NCBI GenBank assembly: GCA_013361075.1
Contig: JABWAJ010000028.1
Coordinates: 1-20,520, forward strand
Length of the DNA: 20,520 bases
Reading direction: 5' to 3'
DNA from: Saprospiraceae bacterium
GTDB lineage: Bacteria; Bacteroidota; Bacteroidia; Chitinophagales; Saprospiraceae
Part shown: positions 15,724-20,520 of the stretch, piece after piece
Layout: each line of letters begins with the position of its first letter
Numbering within the stretch: position 1 is the first letter of the stretch
Notes under the pieces: model-generated
Told to the model about the DNA's origin: nothing
The model's database searches: none
What the model saw: the letters and a program-made list of their open reading frames with translations, nothing else
Position numbers and translations under genes: made by a program

Positions 15724-15737
15724 ATTTTATCGGAAAA
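15724..15737 (+). repeat. 14-bp direct repeat, copy 2, at the ribosome-binding region
   Basis: This is the second identical ATTTTATCGGAAAA. It ends 7 bases before the ATG at 15745, in the place of the ribosome-binding site; CGGAAAA is the only purine-rich stretch there. Confidence 0.6.
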
Positions 15738-15744
15738 CAAGATC

Positions 15745-17211
15745 ATGCGAACAAACAAGTTCATCAAAATATTCTACCACCTGAATGCAGCAGAAAAAAT
15801 TGCTTTCAGAAAATGGGTCCATTCCCCGGCTTTCAACAAGCAGGAAGCCCTGGTCCGCCTTTTTGATTATTTGTACAGATTGGATCCGGAAAAAGAAGCC
15901 CACCTTTTGGACAGGACCGTTTTGTTTGCCCGTGCATTCCCCGAGGCCTCTTTTCACCTGCCACAGCTCCGCCACCTGCTCTCCGACCTGATGCAGTTGA
16001 TGGAGTCGTTTCTGGTGTACCGTTACCGGCAACAAAAGGACCTCGATTTTAAGCTTGACCTGGCCGCAGCTTATCAAACCATGAAGCTGGAACAGCCTGC
16101 CAAAGAAGCATTGGTTGCAGCAAAACACCTTTTTGATCAACAGATTCTGCACGGCATGGAGCATATCGAGCAGGCGTACCGATTGCAGTGGATGACTTAT
16201 TCGCTTCAGGAGCAGGGTGACCGGGCTGAGGCACAGAACCTGCAGGCACTCAACGACAGTTTCGATATGGCCTACCTTGCCGGAAAACTGAAACACGCCT
16301 GCCGCGTGCTTTCCTACCAGGGTATGTTTTCGAGGCAATACGACACAGGGCTGTTGAACAAGGTGCTCGAGTACCTGGAAGGGAAACCCGAATTGCTGAA
16401 AGAACCGGCGCTGGGTTTGTATTTCTATTATTATCAGGCCATGACCCGATTCGATCAGGCCGGAGTTGCTTTCGCAAAATTCAAGCAGTATTTATTTGAT
16501 TTTCAGCCTGTTTTTTCGATTTCAGAGACCAAAGACCTTTATATTTTAGCCATCAACTATTGCATCAAGCGGCTAAATACCGAAGACAAAGCTTTTTACC
16601 TGCAGGAAACCTTTGATTTGTACAAAGGCGCGCTGGAGCAGGGCGTTTTGATGGAAAAAGGCCAGCTCAGCCCTTTCACATTCAGCAACATCGTCGCTGT
16701 TGCCCTGGCTCTGGGACTGGAAGACTGGACAGATCATTTCATTACCGGTTACAGCCCGAAATTGGATGAAAAGTGGAGGAAGGCGCAAACCAATTACAAC
16801 CGATCCCGTTGGTATTTTCAGCAAAAAGCTTACCGAAAAGCTGCCGATTTGCTGGTCGCCGATGATTTCGATGACCTGCACCTCAATCTTTCCGCCAAAG
16901 TACTGCTGCTCAAGGTCTATTACCACCTGGAAGAACTACAACTGCTCGATCACCTGATCAGGCGCTTCAAAACCTTTCTCAGCCGCAAAAAAGTCATGAA
17001 CTACCACCAGGAAAACTACCACAACATCCTCCGATTCATGCAGCGCCTGGTGGACTTAAATCCTTATTCTGAAAAAGATAAAAACAAGCTGCGGCATGAG
17101 GTTGAAAAAACTGAACTATTGACGGAAAAAGCCTGGTTTTTGGAACAGTTGGGAAATGGTGATTCGAGAATACGAAGATTTGAGGATACCAGACCCCCCA
17201 ATAACCAATAA
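15745..17211 (+). CDS. All-helical protein of unknown function (TPR-like)
   Basis: The product is 488 residues with no signal peptide or membrane segment, so it is probably cytoplasmic. The N-terminus (MRTNKFIKIFYHLNAAEKIA, then FRKWVHSPAFNKQEALVRLF) carries an F/W-x-x-SPxFN-xx-E pattern that I recall from many uncharacterised proteins of Saprospiraceae-type genomes. The rest is a succession of paired amphipathic helices with aromatic residues (YFYYYQAMTRFDQAGVAFAK, YNRSRWYFQQKAYRKAADLL, LKVYYHLEELQLLDHLIRRF), like a TPR or other alpha-solenoid scaffold. No catalytic motif is visible. It is divergent from the large T9SS protein across a 291-base AT-rich region. The last codons (PPNNQ and the stop) are made from a heptamer tandem repeat, so the C-terminus is likely to vary between strains. 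Confidence 0.75.
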   Translation: MRTNKFIKIFYHLNAAEKIAFRKWVHSPAFNKQEALVRLFDYLYRLDPEKEAHLLDRTVLFARAFPEASFHLPQLRHLLSDLMQLMESFLVYRYRQQKDLDFKLDLAAAYQTMKLEQPAKEALVAAKHLFDQQILHGMEHIEQAYRLQWMTYSLQEQGDRAEAQNLQALNDSFDMAYLAGKLKHACRVLSYQGMFSRQYDTGLLNKVLEYLEGKPELLKEPALGLYFYYYQAMTRFDQAGVAFAKFKQYLFDFQPVFSISETKDLYILAINYCIKRLNTEDKAFYLQETFDLYKGALEQGVLMEKGQLSPFTFSNIVAVALALGLEDWTDHFITGYSPKLDEKWRKAQTNYNRSRWYFQQKAYRKAADLLVADDFDDLHLNLSAKVLLLKVYYHLEELQLLDHLIRRFKTFLSRKKVMNYHQENYHNILRFMQRLVDLNPYSEKDKNKLRHEVEKTELLTEKAWFLEQLGNGDSRIRRFEDTRPPNNQ

Positions 17212-17246
17212 CCAGTAACCAAACCAATAGCCAATAACCAATAACC
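17198..17246. repeat. CCAATAA heptamer tandem repeat spanning a gene end
   Basis: The units are CCAATAA, CCAATAA, CCAGTAA, CCAAA (short), CCAATAG, CCAATAA, CCAATAA, then CC. The array covers the last codons and stop (TAA at 17209-17211) of the upstream plus gene and nearly all of the 40-base gap to the convergent GH3 gene. Confidence 0.9.
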
Positions 17247-17251
17247 ACCCT

Positions 17252-19969
17252 CTATCTAACCTCCACCAATTCCCGCAAGCGAATGTCCTTACTCGAACTG
17301 CCGATCATGATTCGGAAAACACCCGGCTCGATCACCGGTTTCAGGGATTCGTCCAGCATGGACAACATGGCAGGCGTGATGACAAACCCGCATTCGCGCT
17401 CCTCTCCGGCTTTTAAGGGAATCCGCTGAAAAGCCTTGAGTTCTTTAAGCGGCCGTGCAACGGAAGCCACTTCGTCGCGCAGGTACAACTGTGCGATTTC
17501 CGTGCCGTCAAAAGCGCCGGTATTTTTCACCCGAAAACGCACTTCCACAGACTCGGTACCGGTAATGGTTGTTTGGCTGAGGCGGCAATCGGAATACTCA
17601 AACCGCGTATAACTCAGCCCATACCCAAACGGGAACAACGCCTGCCCGGTGCCGTCGGCGTAATCATCGCCACGGCCGGTAGGTTTGTGGTTGTACACCA
17701 ACGGAAGCTGGCCTTCATGGTGCGGAAAAGTAACTGGAAGTTTTCCGGACGGGTTAGCCTGGCCCAGCAACAGTTCTGCCACCGCCTCTCCGCCGGCTTC
17801 TCCGGGGTACCAAACCTGGAGTACCGCATTGACCCGATCCAGCCACCGCCCCATGGTGATGGCGCTGCCGCCCACCAAAACTACCACGATCGGTTTGCCC
17901 GAAGCTGCCAATTTCAGGATCATTTCCTCCTGCCTTCCCGGCAATGACAAATGGCTGCGGTCGGCAAACTCGCCTTCTTCGATGCCCGCCACCACAATGA
18001 CGGCGTCGCTTTTTTCAGCCAATTGAACGGCCTCCCGGATTTTGGCGTCCGTTTCATGGCGAACCCCGATGGTCCAGATCAGCCTGAACCACGCGTTTCC
18101 CGAAGGCTCTTTGTATTCTATGACGAGGTCAATGGGTTTGCCTTTTTCAAAATAAAAATCCGCCAATTGTACGCTTCGGGATTGCCCGCCCCAGGTATCC
18201 AGCGCCAGTTTCCCGTTGAGGAACAATCGGTAGCCTTCGTTTCCGTCAATGCCGATTTTGAACGTTCCCGTTTCGGGCGGCTGGATTTTTCCTGTCCAGC
18301 GGCAGGAAAAGAAGTCGTAGTTGATGGACGGGTGCGGCCCGAACAGGGTCCAGCGGAAGTCAATTTTTTCGTCGGCCCGAACCAAAGCCGGTTTGCCGCT
18401 CAGGGCAATGTTGTTGAAATATTCGCCGCGAAGGCCGGCCACCCGCTTTCCGTTTGTTTCAGCAAACAAAACGTCGGCCGGCACGATGTTCCAGGTCGTT
18501 TCGGTTCGGCCACAGCCGGGCGCGTAGTCCACCGCCATCCTGTTGCCGGCGAGTTGTTTCAATCCGTCCAGAATGCTTGTTTTCTGGTTGCCCGGGCCGC
18601 TGTATCCGCCCAGCCGCGCCTCCACGGCATCTGTGCCAATTATGGCCAATCGTTTGTAATTTTTGGACAAGGGCAAGACACTTTTCGGGTCATTTTTCAA
18701 CAAAACCGCAGATTTCAGCGCCGCTTCTTTGGCGAGTTTTCGGTGTGCCGTCAAATCCAAAACGGCATTCAACGCCTCCATGGAAACGTAGGGTTTTTCA
18801 AAAAGCCCCAACTGAAATTTTGCCCGCAACACCCGCACCACCGCGCTGTCCAATTTCGCTGCGTTGACCTTCCCTTCCAAAAACGGTTTTTTAAACAAGG
18901 GGTAGCTGTCAAAGCCGGTTTGAAACAACACATCGAGGCCATTTTCCACGGCTTGTTTGCCGGCGTCTTCGTAGTCGGTTGCGGTAAAATGCAGGACGTT
19001 GGCACCACCCGTAGCGCCCGCGTCAGAAATCACGAAGCCGTCAAAGCCCCATTCGTTTTTCAATTTTTCGTTCAGCAGCCAGTCGCTGGCCGTGCAGGGT
19101 CGCCCGTCAATGGAATTGTAGGCAGTCATGATGCTGCGCGCACCGCCCTCCTGCACACAGGCTTTGAAAGGCACGAAGTAGGTTTCCTCCAGCAGGCGTT
19201 CGTTGTAGTCAATGGGATAGCTGTCGCGGCCCCCTTCGCCGTGGTTGACGACAAAATGCTTGGGCGTGGTAACGATGCCGGCCTGCTCAAACGCGCTGAC
19301 AAACGCTACACCCAGCCGCGAAGCCAGCAGGGGGTCTTCGCCGTAGGTTTCCTCTACCCTGCCCCAGCGCACGTCGGTGGCAAGGTTCACCACCGGGGAG
19401 AGTATTTGCCGGATACCACGCACTTTGCATTCCAGCGCAATGGCCGAAGCGACATCGTACACCAGCGCGGTATCCCAGCTCGCTGCCAGCGCAATGGCCT
19501 GCGGGAATGCCGTGGCGCCGGTTCGCACCAGCCCGTGCAGGGCTTCATCGAAGGCAATGATGGGAATGCCCAACCGGGTTTGCTCCACAAAATATTGTTG
19601 GATGGCATTGATTTTTTCAGCGGTCTGGCGGGCGTTGGCACCGGGGTTGTACTGCATCATTTGCTCCGTGGCGCCTTCGCCGGCAGTGACGGTGTTGACC
19701 TGAAATCCGAAAATGCCTTCTTTGAACTGATCAGGGTTTGCCCCCAAATCGCCGGTGACCATAAAGAGTTGGCGGAATTTTTCTTCTAAAGTCATCCGGT
19801 TGAGTAAATCGTGGATCCGGGTTTCTATGGGGAGGGCGGAGTTGCGGTAGGGCGGGATGGACTGGGCGCTCAGGGAAACGGTGAGTGCTAGGCCCCAAAA
19901 AGTAAAAAAGGAGGATAGAGCTGTGGGGAAATAAATGCCTTTGGCGGGCTTTTCCTGGCGCTTTTTCAT
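17252..19969 (-). CDS. GH3 glycosidase with inserted PA14 domain (beta-glucosidase / beta-xylosidase type)
   Basis: The product is 905 residues. Residues ~20-36 are the hydrophobic core of a signal peptide ending at LSAQ, with a long basic n-region. The N-terminal (alpha/beta)8 domain covers ~45-390 with RWGRVEETYGEDP (201-213), TPKHFVVNHGEGGRD (235-249, the KH pair) and GFDGFVISDAG (308-318), whose Asp316 is the expected nucleophile. The C-terminal GH3 domain starts at ~415 and is interrupted at ~508-635 by a PA14 module (LRGEYFNNIALSG, TGKIQPPETGTFKIGIDGNE, YRLFLNGKLALDTW). It resumes with GIEEGEFADRSHLSLPGRQE (662-681, the acid/base region), and ends with a fibronectin III-like domain (~785-900). 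It should cleave beta-linked glucose or xylose from oligosaccharides in the periplasm. The PA14 insertion probably shapes the active site. No T9SS tail is present. Confidence 0.93.
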   Translation of the reverse strand: MKKRQEKPAKGIYFPTALSSFFTFWGLALTVSLSAQSIPPYRNSALPIETRIHDLLNRMTLEEKFRQLFMVTGDLGANPDQFKEGIFGFQVNTVTAGEGATEQMMQYNPGANARQTAEKINAIQQYFVEQTRLGIPIIAFDEALHGLVRTGATAFPQAIALAASWDTALVYDVASAIALECKVRGIRQILSPVVNLATDVRWGRVEETYGEDPLLASRLGVAFVSAFEQAGIVTTPKHFVVNHGEGGRDSYPIDYNERLLEETYFVPFKACVQEGGARSIMTAYNSIDGRPCTASDWLLNEKLKNEWGFDGFVISDAGATGGANVLHFTATDYEDAGKQAVENGLDVLFQTGFDSYPLFKKPFLEGKVNAAKLDSAVVRVLRAKFQLGLFEKPYVSMEALNAVLDLTAHRKLAKEAALKSAVLLKNDPKSVLPLSKNYKRLAIIGTDAVEARLGGYSGPGNQKTSILDGLKQLAGNRMAVDYAPGCGRTETTWNIVPADVLFAETNGKRVAGLRGEYFNNIALSGKPALVRADEKIDFRWTLFGPHPSINYDFFSCRWTGKIQPPETGTFKIGIDGNEGYRLFLNGKLALDTWGGQSRSVQLADFYFEKGKPIDLVIEYKEPSGNAWFRLIWTIGVRHETDAKIREAVQLAEKSDAVIVVAGIEEGEFADRSHLSLPGRQEEMILKLAASGKPIVVVLVGGSAITMGRWLDRVNAVLQVWYPGEAGGEAVAELLLGQANPSGKLPVTFPHHEGQLPLVYNHKPTGRGDDYADGTGQALFPFGYGLSYTRFEYSDCRLSQTTITGTESVEVRFRVKNTGAFDGTEIAQLYLRDEVASVARPLKELKAFQRIPLKAGEERECGFVITPAMLSMLDESLKPVIEPGVFRIMIGSSSKDIRLRELVEVR

Positions 19970-20520
19970 CTTGTTCTGTATTTTGGGGTGAAAACTACTG
20001 TTTTTTCATGAAGGCCCAAACTTGTAAAAAGGTCCTCAGAACCACCTGTTCCCAATGGAGGATTCGTTTCGCTAAAAGGTAACGCCTTTCTCAAAGATCT
20101 CACATTAGGCTACGTTTAAAACATGAGTCATCCCGAATTTTTTCACGCCTCATCCTTCGACAGGCTCACGCCCCATTACCGCCGAGCGTAGGCAGTGCAT
20201 GAAAGTAATGAGTAAACTCGACACACCATTTATGAAACGAGCTTGTCAGCACTTCATTGGAAACTGTAATCTTGTCGCATGGAGTCGCCATACAGCGCCC
20301 CGAAAGGTGGATCGGCTCGCTGTGGGTTGGGTTGCGGGTTAGGGCGCCTATTTTTGCCTTTCAGGCACCTTTGTGCAGGTTGAATAATGAATATCAGCCC
20401 GATACACCTGTGCTTTTGACATGAAAACCAGGCAAAAATCAGCGGCGGGCCGAGGAGCCAACCTGAACTTAGATTAAGGCTCTAACCGTCAGTTTTTCCT
20501 ATTTCAAACCTGAAAACCAG
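19970..20520. other. Gene-free region of 551 bases with short repeats and hairpins
   Basis: I find no convincing coding frame on either strand and no tRNA or rRNA. The first ~150 bases are presumably the leader and promoter of the GH3 gene, though no TAnnTTTG match is visible on the minus strand. AAAGG/CCTTT pair around TAACG at 20075-20089. A REP-like segment lies at 20130-20170. CATTAC (20174-20179) and GTAATG (20205-20210) form a wider inverted repeat. TGCCT/AGGCA pair around TTC at 20355-20367, and TTTTTGCCT (20351-20359) also pairs with AGGCAAAAA (20430-20438). Confidence 0.6.
20130..20170. repeat. REP-like intergenic element (degenerate)
   Basis: CATCCTTCGACAGGCTCACG (20151-20170) closely resembles half of the dispersed palindrome (GTCATCCTGAGC...GTCGAAGGATGA type) that I recall from many Bacteroidota intergenic regions. 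GTCATCCCGAATTT (20127-20140) upstream resembles the other half. The element is incomplete and its copy number cannot be judged from this window. Confidence 0.4.

Noticed and set aside
17036..17248. Minus-strand frame with a repeated VIGYWLL-like N-terminus
   Set aside because: The repeated residues are simply the CCAATAA array read backwards; the remainder is antisense to the helical protein gene.
17951..19789. 612-codon open frame on the plus strand
   Set aside because: It is antisense to the GH3 gene, which has clear catalytic motifs throughout. The translation is low in recognisable structure and matches no family I know. Long antisense frames are expected opposite genes with this codon bias.
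20155..20170. tmRNA fragment suggested by TTCGACAGG
   Set aside because: The TTCGACAGG match is short. There is no tRNA-like acceptor end and no tag-coding frame, and the sequence fits a dispersed intergenic repeat better.

Overview
The window looks like chromosome from a Bacteroidota bacterium, most likely of the Saprospiraceae / Lewinella-Haliscomenobacter type. The basis is two proteins with C-terminal type IX secretion (T9SS) sorting domains, a TonB-dependent receptor with a carboxypeptidase-like N-terminal domain, ECF sigma factors of the Bacteroidota type, TAnnTTTG promoter-like boxes, and weak or absent Shine-Dalgarno sequences. The family-level placement is inference; the phylum is well supported. 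I see no rRNA, tRNA, CRISPR array, transposase or phage gene.

Layout. 1-2026 (+): a small redox/regulatory cluster made of the 3' part of a carboxymuconolactone decarboxylase/AhpD-like gene, a PNPOx-like flavin split-barrel gene, and an AraC-type regulator. The PNPOx reading frame begins with about 20 codons that look like the start of a different family (DUF1348, NTF2-like), which suggests an internal deletion. 2043-3608 (+): a secreted Asp-box beta-propeller with a T9SS tail. 3690-8097 (+): module A, an ECF sigma factor, a one-TM protein with an anti-sigma-like position and a C-terminal beta-rich domain, and a TonB-dependent receptor. 8267-9724 (-): a GH29 alpha-L-fucosidase, with a possible gene remnant behind it. 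9902-12485 (+): module B, which repeats the order of module A (ECF sigma, one-TM protein with beta-rich C-terminus, signal-peptide outer-membrane barrel). 12571-15453 (-): a 960-residue T9SS-exported multidomain protein. 15745-17211 (+): a 488-residue all-helical protein of unknown function. 17252-19969 (-): a GH3 glycosidase with an inserted PA14 domain. 19970-20520: no gene, but short repeats and hairpins, including a REP-like segment.

How it fits together. The most interesting theme is the pair of three-gene modules, each coding sigma factor, inner-membrane protein with an envelope-side beta domain, and outer-membrane barrel. They read like cell-surface signalling units that lack a recognisable FecR or zinc-type anti-sigma. 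The middle proteins pose a topology puzzle because they have an inner-membrane anchor and a barrel-like C-terminus but no terminal aromatic residue. The two glycosidases have signal peptides but no SusC/SusD pair beside them, so this is not a classical polysaccharide utilisation locus. A second theme is heptamer-type tandem repeats at two of the three tail-to-tail gene junctions.
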